Positions 1-12,400 of a stretch of DNA of 64,000 nucleotides are shown here, piece by piece (positions within the stretch are counted from its first letter, which is position 1; every line of letters begins with the position of its first letter). This DNA is from Hydractinia symbiolongicarpus (taxonomy: Eukaryota; Cnidaria; Hydrozoa; Anthoathecata; Hydractiniidae). Position numbers and translations under genes: made by a program. The stretch covers positions 5,146,001-5,210,000 of the forward strand of contig NC_079883.1 of the NCBI RefSeq assembly GCF_029227915.1. Direction: 5' to 3'. The notes beneath the pieces were generated by a model that was given only the letters and a program-made list of their open reading frames with translations, searched no databases and was not told the DNA's origin.

Positions 1-1790
1 AACAAAAGGGCGCTGATTTGAATTAGTATGTTCCTTGTGTGTGGGAATATTAAAAAAAGATTTAAATTGTTTCGGTAAAATTAAGCCTTTACAGTGGGGC
101 AAACATATGACCTTGTTACGCCAAACGTTGTGTTTTTTATATCGATGTGCTTTGTGGCAACAATTTTGTTCCGTGGTCGAGTTGAAAATAAATTAAATCT
201 AATAAAAGTCAATTTGTCTGGATAACTTAATTCACATAATTTTATGGTAGAAAAGTGTGTTTGGTTTCGTGTGTGTTCGTTGTGGTGGCGGTCGAGTAAC
301 AAAAAAATGCGATTTTTCGTTTACCGCTGTATTCACAAATTTAAAATGGCGATTTTAGGCGACAGCACCATTCTTGTTCGACCGGTCTCCATATCATAGT
401 GTAGCTGCTAAGTAAAGTATCTACTCTTTTGTTTTATATTCATAAAATCATAAAATCAAGAGAAATATTATATATTACCAAGAAATTGTCAGGTCAGACA
501 GAAATAAGATAAAATAAAAAAAAAAATTAAAGAAAGTGATAAAATGTCAACTTCAGGGTTTCGCAGTAAATAACGCGAATGTTAAAAATTCGCGGTAATT
601 TAAACCTCGTTAATTTAATTTTAGTTTTTTAAAAAGAATTGTTGAACTCTATAGCTGGCTAAGACAACCAATACTAATAAAACAGCTAAGCAATGAATAA
701 TATGCAGTTGCTTTTTAAATTGTACACTATAAATTTCTATACTTAACAAGGCATTACCTGCAGATCATCAGGACCAAATGTTTTTGAAGATTTTTTTTGC
801 AGTTAAAGGAAGCAAATTTAGGAAAACTCCTAAACATTCGCCATTTTTAAGGATATCCGGATTCCACACGTAATAAATATTAAAGCAAAATGTTCCCTTT
901 ACATGCCAATATATAATTAATATATTAGGCTAATAAACTATTTATTAAAATCACAAATGACACCAAAATCATTCAAACATGCATCAAATCAGTGCCGCCT
1001 GTCCTCCGTCTTTTATCATTTTATTTTCACTGATCAAGTTCGCGGAATTGTACAGTAGAAAAACGTTCACCTAGCGCCTATTGTACGCTTGATGCTGCTC
1101 CTAAATCTCGTCTCGCTTTATGGTGATTTAATTGCCGCAATCCTCGGAAACCTCCATGTCACGTTTCCCAACTTTATAGCCCCTAGAAATACATTTAAAG
1201 TTTGGGAAACACTAACATCTGCAATTCCCCACCCTAACCTTTCCAGGACATTTTAAGTTCGCTCTGTAATGAATTGAATGTGTGACTAAGTCGGATGGTT
1301 TTTCTTGTTTCTTATTGAAAATTAAACAAATTGCTTTTTGTTACGAAAAAGGAGAAAGCAGAAGCAAAATTTCTGGACCTTTTCAAAAAGCCAGTAGTTT
1401 CTCCCAAATATTTTTGTACATTAAAACTTAAAAGTAACTTAAATGGAACAATTTGCATATAAAGATTCTAAAATTTAATTATTTTCTTGACCCAACCGTG
1501 CTAAGCGCCATTTTGTGGCCCCTCTTCACTTCGAAAACTATGTCGCAGACCCTACATTTCAGTTGTTGATCACCCTTTGCCGTTTGTATAAAAACCTGAT
1601 GTGAATATTTAGTAAGAATCTACTCTGCTTCCCTATTCCTCACAGCTGTAAAGCCGAAAAGATTCTTATCCACTTCAATTTTATCGAATAATAGATTTTA
1701 TTGGTTGAATAAATGTATTGTAAATGTATTGTAGTAAGAGGATTTTACGAACCATTCACAAAAGGTGATATCAAATAGAAAATTATAAAC
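1..1790. other. Intergenic, no gene seen
   Basis: AT-rich sequence with only short, low-quality open frames. No domain, RNA gene or clear repeat boundary was recognised. The minus-strand frame at 81-302 has no recognisable motif and is probably chance. Confidence 0.5.
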
Positions 1791-2253
1791 TCACCAAAAA
1801 TTGATTACGAAAAAGCGACGACGCAAAAACGAAATCAAAATAAATATGACTGATTTTAAAACTGTGAGAAATTCGAAACTGACGGAAACACTGTAACTAT
1901 TAGAGTTATCGAAAGGTATAGAAAACCATTTCCCATTGTAAGAACCTCCAAGGCCACGCTGTGAAGCATCAGTAAACATATTAAGGCTTTCAGGTGTGAA
2001 ATGTTGATTTTGAATTATTGCCCTGCCATTCCAAATTGGGTAAAAATTCTAACCACCACTGAATGTCTTTCTGAGATTCAGATGTCGTGAAGATGTGATG
2101 GTGAAGACTACTGACAGTCATGGAGAGGTCGATCAACCGACGCAAGAAAATCACCACATTTAACCATCTTACATGCAAATGAAACCTTTTTATAGCCGGC
2201 ACCATTGGGATCAAAAAAAACTGCCCAGATATAGAGACGTGTGTCCGCTGCAA
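1791..2253 (-). mobile_element. Degraded DIRS-like retrotransposon fragment (RT/RNase H)
   Basis: Two adjacent minus-strand frames, 1990-2253 then 1791-1979, read like the end of a reverse transcriptase followed by the start of RNase H. The first has FLRRLIDLS, then LHHHI and IQWWLEFLPNLEWQG; the second opens with FTDASQRGLGG. This order (RRLIDLS, LHHHI, WWLxFLP, then FTDAS) is typical of DIRS/Ngaro-type tyrosine-recombinase retroelements. The two halves are in different frames with a stop between them, and neither the full polymerase core nor a recombinase is visible, so this is a dead remnant. A gypsy-type origin is less likely from the wording of the motifs. Confidence 0.6.
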
Positions 2254-3382
2254 TTAGATGTTCTTGCCAAATTGTTTCAAAAACCTACTCTAGAACTTCA
2301 GAATATGGTATAAGAACTTCACCGTTATTTGATCCGTTTCTGAGAAAAGTGTCCGTTGTACAGAGGTTTTAGCTATAAAGGATGATTTCCTCGGCCCCTT
2401 GGAGGTTCGTTAATCCAAACCTTCCATAAAGGGAGGAAAATAGTTCTTTTAATGAATGAGAAACCAAGCCCCTGTTTAGTCGAATTTAGTCTGAAATAAG
2501 ATTATAGTTTGAGTTAAAGCATAATCTATCTAAATAACGTCAGGAGTTAATAAACACATAAAAAAATAAAAATCTTGCATTTATCTACCCTAGTAAAAAG
2601 TTCGAGTTATTAACGTATATTAACGTAAAAAAGTATTAACGAAAGTTAAAGAGACCATAGAAAATTGTTCAAGATAATGAAAGTTCAAGTTATCCGGTGT
2701 TCGAGTTATCGGGAGTTAACTGTAATTCGCTTTTTCTGCGAGCCTTTATCGATGAGTTTTTCATACGACAATTTTAAAACTATTTGTCTCTGCCAAATTA
2801 AATCCACAAGCCAACATTTAGCTCAGGGCTTTTTAAAATAAACTGTAACAGTAAGCCCCGAAGAGCTCTGGTAACGAGAATGAACTTTCGCCATTCGACA
2901 AAAAATCTTCTACAGGAAGGCGATTAAATAGTTTCGTACAATATTACTATTCGGCAATTCACTTTTCTGCAAAGAGGAATGCATAGCTTAATCCTTAGTT
3001 TTGTACGAGCTTATAGAGAATGTCTTGTGCTTTTAAATGCTGAAACGGAAATAACTACACCACTTTTGCAGTTATTCAAAGTTGCAGTTCTTAAACTCAA
3101 TAGATTTTCATGTTTTACAACTACATTTTTGGTAATTTTATTGTGTTTCCTCGGTTACCAAAAATTGTCAAAAATAGCTTTAAAGTTGCTTCTTTAGGCA
3201 AGCAATATAAAAATTTATTTGGAAAACGGAAAGTTTATCACCTGCAGGCTATGGTGATGATCATTTTTTTTTGTCCGTGTCATTTCCCGAAAACATAGAA
3301 AACCTTGCGACAAAAATGCGACACGTCGACCTCATAAAACATAGGGAAATGCGCATGCGGCCGTTATCGTTCCAAAACAAAG
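2254..3382. other. Intergenic; likely 5' flank of the TANGO1-like gene
   Basis: No gene was recognised. The last 100 bases before the ATG at 3383 are more GC-rich (CGCATGCGGCCG near 3351) than the surroundings, as expected of a promoter or 5' UTR. No TATA box or start site can be assigned by eye. Confidence 0.35.
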
Positions 3383-3452
3383 ATGGCGGCGAGAGCTGCG
3401 TTGTCTACAATTTATTTACTTCTGATTTATTTTTGCTGTGTTTCATTGCGAG
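3383..3452 (+). CDS. MIA3: Signal-peptide exon assigned to the TANGO1-like gene
   Basis: ATG at 3383 opens MAARAALSTIYLLLIYFCC, a typical signal peptide (short basic start, hydrophobic core), and the frame ends at a strong donor (GAG/GTACGT) after 70 nt in phase 1. The next exon at 14829 needs exactly two leading bases (AG, completing GAG for Glu) and continues PSYDEDHYND, so the junction is in frame. The ATG follows AACAAAG, a good initiation context. The link across an 11.4 kb intron is inference; the exon could instead serve another gene. Confidence 0.65.
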
Positions 3453-6400
3453 GTACGTGTGCATGTGTGGTTCACAACACATGCTAATTTAACTGTTTGG
3501 ATCTAGCTACTAAACCGTGGGCTGCATTTATAGCTACTTCATCAGAGCTAGTGTTGTAACTAGCTAGCTAGCTAGCTAGCTAGCTAGCTTCAATATTTTG
3601 TGTGGCAGTTCAGGAGTTGAGTCAAAAAGGGAAACCACTACCCATCTGGAACACGGTTTCCCATTTGGGAAACTTCACGGTTTCCCATTAGGGAAACCAT
3701 TACCCTAAACAGGCCAGAAATACGGTAATGGTTTCCCATTAGGGAAACAACCAAAATAAAAAAGAATCTGCGCATGAGCTGCTTTAAGAAGCGCACTACA
3801 AATTTTTAACCAATAGAAAGGGAATATTTTCCCGCAAATTTTCACCGAAGTAAAAAAATATTATCTTAGCCTCTTTCCGCAATTCCGTAAAATGGTTCTG
3901 AGAATGGGTAACGGATTCCCAAAAAGGACACCCAAATTAAAATCAAAAAAATTAGTTTAGTAAACAGTTTCCTAATATGGGAAACCAATTCCCTATATGA
4001 CATGGGAATTTTCCTATAAAACATGGGAAACTGTTTCCCTTTTAGTGTCATCTCCCGAACTGGTGGTGTTGTTTTGTAAGCGCCGGAGGGAATGTCAGTA
4101 CGGGATCTTTCCCCGACCGGGTGATTGTCCCCCGATCGGAGTAAATCACCCGATCAAGTGAGTGCGCAACCACCCAATCGGGAGAGACTTACCTGAATCA
4201 GATGAGTATTTTTCTTGTTAAAAATTGTTTTTTAAAAGGGCAAGCCGCTGGCCAAAAGTGCAATATAATTTTTGTTTACATTAAGTCATAAACTTATTTT
4301 GCGCTGTTTCACCGATTAAAAAAAAATTCACCGTGCCGTTCCAATGCTATTGATGATTTCTTGAGTTGGATTGACCACATGGTGCATATTTTCAGTCTAG
4401 GTTGCACATGTTGTGTCCCTGAAGCTCATTTTAGTTGTCTTATAGACATGTGCTTAGATTTAGTTTAGTAAGAAGCCAGTAAAGCAAGCTATAAAGAGAA
4501 AAATGTGCATATTTTTTATCATATCTGACACAAAGTAGAGTAGAGAAGTATTGATATCTTTAACATAGCTAGTTAGCTGTCTCTGGAGCTTAAGCTGACT
4601 AGATGCTAGGCAAGAACTAAGTCTCTCCCAAGCACCTTCGGTTTGTTTATGTATTTAGCTAGCTAAAAATTTACTGCCAGTGTTATGACTCATTCAATCG
4701 GGTGGTCGTGAAAAATTGCCGCCAGTGCCGACTCACTCGATTGAGGGGTTAACTCAATCGGGGGACACTCACCCGATTGGGGAAAGATCCCGTACTGAAT
4801 GTAGCTAGCTATAGCTATACCCTATCAATTGGAGAGAGCACAAAGTCTTTCAAAGATCATTAAAAAATGTGTTCATGCCAGTTACCCAGTAGTTAAGTTA
4901 GTAGCATTATAAAATGAGGTGCTGTGAGTAAAGGTCTTTTAAGGCTAACGTTTACAAAATGGAAACACAAAAAAATAAAGAACCAAACATCATATGTATA
5001 CTTGCACTCCTATACGTGGTGTTCTGAGTTTGTGGAAACAAGAGCTACTTAGATGCAACAGATTTCGCTTAGGGATGACGGCAATACTAAACTTGCCAAG
5101 AGAAATAAGAGCGTGCCGATAAGCTGCAAACGACCGCATATATAAGGGCGAGTTCGGGCGACTTTATTATTTATCAAGTAAAATCTTATGAAAAACAGTC
5201 TTTTAAGAACTCAGCTACCACATAGTTAGTTCATTTTAATTTTAATATAATTAATTAATTCTTCGAGAGTCATTTGTGGTGAATCTTTTTTTTTCTTCAG
5301 GCATTGTTCGGGACTATGCAGGTTTTTTTCGGGCAAATACCTAAATTATTTTCAAAACTCCAAACTCACCCGAAAACGCCTGCACTTTTTATGGGGTATG
5401 TAGCTTATCGGCACCCCCGTAGAGAAATAGACGCTGAGTGGATAGGTGGAATTTTTAGCATATCTGTTTAAGACACAAATAGAGTTCATTCTTGCGGTCA
5501 GGTTCACGTCAAAATACTGGTTGAACCAATCACAGGCCAGTATTCAGATTAAGCAGCCATTATGAAATAGTTTACAAATGCCATAATTAAATGTTTTTGT
5601 GGTGAAACCTTCATAAATACAATACTGGATTTTTCAAGGAATTCTTTTTTTTTAGTCAAATTTTTAATGTTTTATATATACTGCTTAATTTTTGCCATTT
5701 TGCGACATTTTAACGTCGTTTTGCTTGTAAATTCTGTTTAACTAAGATTTCTACTGTGAAGGTTTGACCGTGAAAAGTCCACTTTGTACCCCTTCGTAGA
5801 GCAACGAAGGGAAACACTCTGACCCCAAGAATACTTCCAATTCCTCGCTGAAGACGCCACAAAAACCATGGGATGAGGGAGCAGACTAGCTGAAAGCCCT
5901 GTATATGTGAGAACGGTTTGTGGTATTTTTTGGGTTTTTTTAAGATTTTTTCTGTAATCGCCTGGAAAAGCCTGGGCCCGTCCAAAACTGCCCGAATTGC
6001 GTCTGAAACACAACAAGGCGAGCTATTGTTCTCATTAAAATTTTGTCAAGAAGAAGGAAGGTGCTATTTTGTCGTTGTACTCTTAGTTTATTTTTTGTGG
6101 GATTTGATTACAGCTATTTATAGAATAAACAAGAAGCCCGAAGGCTTGAAAATATCCGCAATCAGCAGACAGTATGGGATTAAAGTATGTCATATAGTGT
6201 GAAACTATTCTCAGAAAACAAAAACGCGATGCATGTTATCTGCAACCAAAGTTTAACAAGTTTAAAAAAAAAGTATGCTTAGCGTAAATGTCATTTGTTT
6301 TGAGGACGAAACAAAGTATATAAGAACACAACCTTAAAATTTAAGAACATTATTATAAGGTTTTGTAAGGCTTGACTACAAATGTTTTTAAAAAAATATT

Positions 6401-9400
6401 TACAAAATATAACAAATCCAAGTGCTACACTCTAGCAATTATCAACGAATTATGGTAATAACGGAAATTACAGAATAACCGCCCCCTGCTAAATAACACT
6501 ACTTCTAATTAACTGCCCTGCCAATTAAGCGCCCTTTTTAATGGCCGAAATTAAATAAGCTCGGGTGCTTATTCGTCATTTACGGTAAATTAAGAACATC
6601 CTAAGAATATTTATAGGCTAAAAGCGTTAAAAATTGCAAGGCTTTCTTCCATTCTCATATTCTTATAAAAAAAGAATGTCTATGTATAAATAAAAAATTA
6701 AAATATTTTACATATAGTATATATTCTCTAAAAAAAAAAAAGCTTTTACTCTATGTCTTTGAAATTGATCTAAAAAATTTTTGATATTTTATGATATATA
6801 CAAATCCTTTCATGTAAAATTGAACAAGTTCATTAATGTTTCAGTATTTAGGTGTTACTCTTATTCTTGGTGGTATTTTGATAAAGGCTGATCTAAAAAA
6901 AGAAAAATCATTTAAAAAATAAGGAACGATAATACAATTGTAGCGCAAACTGAGTTACACAAGGTTACTATTTAATCATATTTATCTGTCATTTATCCAT
7001 CCATGCAATTTTAAAATTCACAGTACTCACAACACATTAATAATAATAATAATAATAATAAATATTTAAAGTGGCTAGCCCAGAAAATCACAAAAACCTA
7101 TAGTTAGTGGATTGTTTCCACTGGGGGCCACTAGAACAAAAAAGAAACAAAAAATGATAAACCTTAGACTGCCTCAGCTCAATCAAACATAGTAACATTT
7201 ATAATCTGTGAAAATTGAAAAGAAAAAGAATAAAAAACAAAAATTAAAAAGTTAAAAAGTGATCTCCATTAGAATTTGCCAAATACATTCGAGATGGAAG
7301 TCTTAAACGAAAGCAGACTTCCATCACAGGTCACTTGGTCTGGAAGATTATTCCACACTTTTGCAGCTCTAAATGGGAAGGCTTTTTTGCCAAATTCCGT
7401 GTTGACCAAGGGAAGTGTGAACCTGTTTTTTGAAGCTCCTCTTGTTTGATGATTATGACAGTTTTTTGTCAAAAGGAATTTTGAGCGCATGTAATCAGGA
7501 GCAATGTGATTCATGGCTTTGAAAACTAATATGGCATCGTTTTTGATGAGTAAATTATTCATTGAATATTCCCTCTCTTTCCCAAGAAAGGTACGGACAC
7601 ATTTTAATCGTTTTTCTAGTTTTCCCAATCTACCTTGGGTGGCACAAGCCCATGCCGAGGAGCAGTAGTGGAAATATGGCATGACAAGTGCATTAATTAA
7701 AAGGTTTTTTGTGTGAGGTGTTAAACAGGATGCAATGGTTCTAATTTTAGAATATTTAATTAGTATTTTTCTATTTATGTCATTAATGTGCTTTTCCCAT
7801 TGCATTTTTTGATCAAATGTTACCCCAAGATATTTAACTTTTTCGCTCCTCTTCAAAGGAATACCCATATAGTTGATAGTTTTGTTCTCAACTTTTTTTA
7901 ACTGGCTGTGGTTGCCGAAAAAGATTGTTTCAGTTTTGTCCGTATTAATAGTCATTTTGTTATTATTCAGCCAGAGGTCGACTTGCGAAAGTTCTAACTC
8001 GACCTGGGAGACAAGGGTATCCAAGTTTTTATGAGACGAAATAATTATTGTATCATCTGCATATAGATGGTGGTAGTTTGAATTGATGACAGATTTTAAG
8101 TCATCAATATACAAAAGAAAGAGCAGGGGCCCCAACACAGATCCCTGCGGCACCCCAAAAGCGTCTTCATGAAGCAGATCTGATCCTGTGTCGTTTACAA
8201 GAGTCAGCTGCATTCGGTCCGTTAAGTAGGACTCGAACCAGTCAAAGGCAGCATCTCTGATGCCAAAACACCATAGTTTTTTTAACAAAATTTTATGATC
8301 AACAGTGTCAAAAGCTTTTTTAAGGTCAATGAGCACAGCACAAACAAAGTTATGTTGGTCGAGCTCAGTAAGAATAAAATCAGAGACATCGACTACTGCA
8401 GTTTCTGTGGAAAAGAGTTTTCGAAATCCGGACTGTCTGTCATTCAGGAAGTTGTGCTCAGAAATAAAATGAGACATTTGCTCATGCACTAACTTTTCAA
8501 AAATTTTCATAGGAATTGGCAAAATGGAGATAGGCCGATAATTAGTAGGATCTGTTTTATTGCCACTTTTAAAAATAGGCGAGACCCTTTTAGTCTTCCA
8601 ACATTTAGGTACATAACCAGTAAATAAAGATTTGTTGAAAAGACTTGATAAATAAATACTTAAAACTGACGAACCTGCTTTTAGCAGTCGTGAACCAATT
8701 CCGTCCAAGCCTGTAGCTTTATTAAGTTTTAGTGAACTAATTATTTTTTCGACACTTTTGGTCTCAATACGAGCCCACCGAAAATCGTGTCCGCTAACAG
8801 GTGGATTAACATTAGTAGTGTCAGAAGAAAATTTAGAGGCTAGTTTGGCACCAACACTGACAAAAAATGAATTGAATGTGTTGGAAATTTCTTTTGGGTG
8901 AGAAGTTTCTGTACCATCGTTTTGGACTACTCGTTTTATCGAGGTAGTATTGCCTGACTTATCAGGAACCAGTTTTTTTAGGGTTTTCCAAAGTTGTTTT
9001 GGCCGTTTTTGAAAGTCCTGCAAAACGTCATTATAGTACTCGTTTTTGAGTCGATTTTTGAGACCTATTACCTGGTTCCTTTTTTGTTTGAAAGCTTCCC
9101 AGTCTATGATGGATTTTGTTTTTGATGCTTTCCGTTTCAAGAAGTCTCTTTCTTTAATGGCTATTATTAATTCATCAGTGACCCATGCCTCAACACGGCC
9201 AGAAAATCTATGTGTTTTGAAAGGGGCATGTTTGTCAGCCACTGTTTTAACATTTTTATTCAGTTTCTCACATGCTTCATCAAGGTCATCATAATTATTA
9301 AAATATGACCAGTCTAAATTCCTGAGGTCCTTCAGAAAAGCCTCTTTACTGAAGTTCTTGTAGCTACGAACCTTGCATGTTTTAGGTTCAAATTTTGGCC

Positions 9401-12400
9401 TTTTGAATTTTCTGATCACATAAACTAAATTGTGATCACTGATGCCTAAATCCATGACACCAGTTTTAGAAATACAAGAACTGTTAGAAAGTATTAAGTC
9501 TATAAGAGTGCTACTATTTTCAGTAACACGAGTTGGCTCCGTAATATGTTGTTTTAGGAAAAGAGTGGAGCATAATTCCTTTATTTTGGAGGAAAGAGCA
9601 TATTTTGAAAGCATGTTACAGTTAAAATCTCCCAAGATAAAAACTTCTTTTTCTTTTGGGAGCTTGTTAAAACACTGTTTAAAATGAGTACACAGGTTTT
9701 CGGTACTCTGCAAATCACTACCTCCAGGTGGCCTGTAAACCCCACACACGTAAATAGGTTTAGTTTTTTTCAGGCACACTTTCACCCATAGTGATTCAAC
9801 ATTTTCGAAGTAAAGGTGTTTCAAAAGGTGGCTATCCAAGTTTTCATTAACAAAAATTAGAACACCCCCACCTCGTCTATTCCGATCATTCCTATAACAA
9901 ACATAGCCATCAATTTTAACGTCATTGTCCGTGATGGTGTCATCAATTTTGGTTTCACAGATGGAGAATACATCAAGTTTTGTTTGATGTAGCAGAAGTT
10001 TAACATAGTCTAGTTTGGATGACAGACCATTAATGTTGAGATGGGCCATTTTTAAGCCCTTCCCATTTCTGATTGCCTCAAAATCAAAGTTTTCATCAAT
10101 AGTAATATTGATGTTGTCCGGAATTTCGTCACCAAATGACTCCTCATTAGCAAAGGGCAAATTACGAGAAAGACAGGGACTGCAAACGAAAAACAGTTTA
10201 TCTTCAGGAGTCTTCATAAATTGTTGATATTTTTTATCAGAAATACGCTCACATTTTTTATGAGCCCATAATCCACACTTGTCACAAGAAAGTGCTTTGT
10301 GTGTTTTTGCCACAGGTTTTAAGCATGAAGAACAGGGATACTTAACAGGACCTGGGTTGAGGCAGATGTCCCCTGACAAGAGGATTAAAAAATAGAAATA
10401 CTTGTGCCTGCTTGGCTTAAGTTTTGATAAAGCCATTAATTTTAATTGGAGAGTGAGCTGGCTTTCAGAAACTCTATTGCAGGCATCAAGTGAAGAGATA
10501 GAAAAGAAACTCCTATCTAGTCGACTCATTTCGTTGTTGTTGGGTGAGCTACTTTTGAACGAAGGTTTTGTATTGCTCAAAAATACAACGAACACAAAAA
10601 TCAGTTTTAGCGTAAATGTGGGGTTTCCTACCTGAGTAAAGTTATTTTTAAGTCGTAGAGAGATCATTCTACGGTTATGTGCTCTTCCAAAACTATGTTT
10701 GAAGGATCTAAGGCAAGCCCATTTCCTTACGATGTTACACAGAAGGAGCAGCAGGAACCCACAACACAGCAAAGCTACCATATTAGATGATAGATGGATA
10801 AAAAACTGACTGGGATAAAAACAATTTATTAACAAAAACAATAATTTAAAAACTTACAAAACAACAAATTAAAGAAATGAAAAGATATAAATGAAGTAAA
10901 AAAGGCAGTACAATATATAATAAATCAAAAAGGACTTAGCTGTCAAAGCAGGAGCTCTTCAAGCTTTAGTCTTCTTTTTTCTTTCTTCGACTTAGCGCGC
11001 CAAGACCGGAGCGTTTTAGATACGTCCGACCTCAACGAGAGCTAAGCACGGAATGACATTTCACATGTAAAAATGCAAAAAATATTACTACTTGTGAAAA
11101 TATTTAATTTTTTAGTTATATATACTCATTCACAAATTTGTACAACATTGATAAAACGCAGTTTAACTAAAATATCACCAGAAAGACGAAAAACATATTT
11201 TCTTCAAGTTTAAACTTGCTTTCATTTTAATAGGGTCACGTTTTTTAATAAAAACGTCTAAATTCCAGCAGATGCTTATGTTCTTACTTTTTACGCTTTT
11301 CAGCCTTAAGCGTTCTTAATTGTATTATATAGCAATTGTAGACTCGTTATTTTGTTTATGAATGTTTGTTTGTTATGTTTGTTTTTGTTTATATATAGTC
11401 TATAAAGGCATTCAAAAATCAGCCTTTCTAATCCAATTTATTTCTTGTTGGCAAAAAATCCCAACATGGACCACTATTTGCCTGCTCTAAGTTGGAAAAC
11501 TTGTGTTTCATGTGGGCAATTTATGTTTTGTTTGTGATCGTATTGTGATTGAAATTTATAGGAAAATGAGAACAAAACTTATATATGTAATTAAATCACA
11601 TCCAACTGCAATAAAATCATGTCGGCGAATACATGCCAACGTAAATCTAGAATTTTTGTCAACACTTGGGTATTTACCTTGGCCAATTGCAAGCCTTTTC
11701 AGGAAAATTTTAATACGTTTGTGGCAAAAAGCATGCCTTAAGTATTTCGGGTGTGCTTTTGGGTGTGTGCACTGGTTAACTTTGATATGTGTGTGGAGGT
11801 GTGCACGTGCTATTGCACGCTTCTCCTGAAAAGGCCTGCAATTGCAGTATCGACGTGAATTATAAAGTCTGGACTGGATTTTATCAGTTTAGGGAAAAAC
11901 ATATACGCCCCAGTTATAATAAAGATGTAAAAAATGATTATAACATAGTATATAAGTAAGCAATACACAAGTCTTGGAAATAAAGTTTGAAATAAAATAG
12001 TCTATTCTTGTGGTTGGAATATTCTCCTTCGTTGCTCTCTGATGGAGTACAAAGTGGACTTTTCATGGTCAAACCTTCACAGTAGCAACCTTAATTAAAC
12101 AGAATTTACAAGCAAAACGGCGTTAAAATGTCGCAAAATGGCAAAAATTAAGCAGTATCTAAAACATATTTCCTGAAAAATGCAGTATTGTAGTTATGAA
12201 GGTTTCATCACAAAAACATTATGATTATGGCATTTGTACAGCATTTCATAATGGCTGCTTAACCTGAATACTGGCCCGTGATTGGTTCAACCAGTGTTAT
12301 GACGCGAATCTGACCGCAAGAATGGCTTATCACCATTTTCTAGCCTGTCAATTTGCGTTTGGGGTCTGGAAATATAAACACCATCATATCACGATGAAAC

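Larger units (their letters stand above)
7037..11050 (-). mobile_element. CR1/L2-type non-LTR retrotransposon, probably full length
   Basis: A LINE antisense to, and inside intron 1 of, the TANGO1-like gene. One long intact ORF (7269-10841) is followed by about 210 nt of 3' UTR ending in (TTA)n at 7037-7060, the short tandem tail expected of CR1/L2-group elements instead of poly(A). The 5' limit is uncertain; sequence to about 11050 may be 5' UTR. The uninterrupted 1190-codon frame suggests recent insertion. Confidence 0.8.

Noticed and set aside
5710-6202. Overlapping frames on both strands
   Set aside because: They cover the end of a MITE and its flank, with no recognised motif.
11503-11829. 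108-codon plus-strand frame as a gene
   Set aside because: No domain, no splice context, sits between repeats in an intron; compatible with chance.
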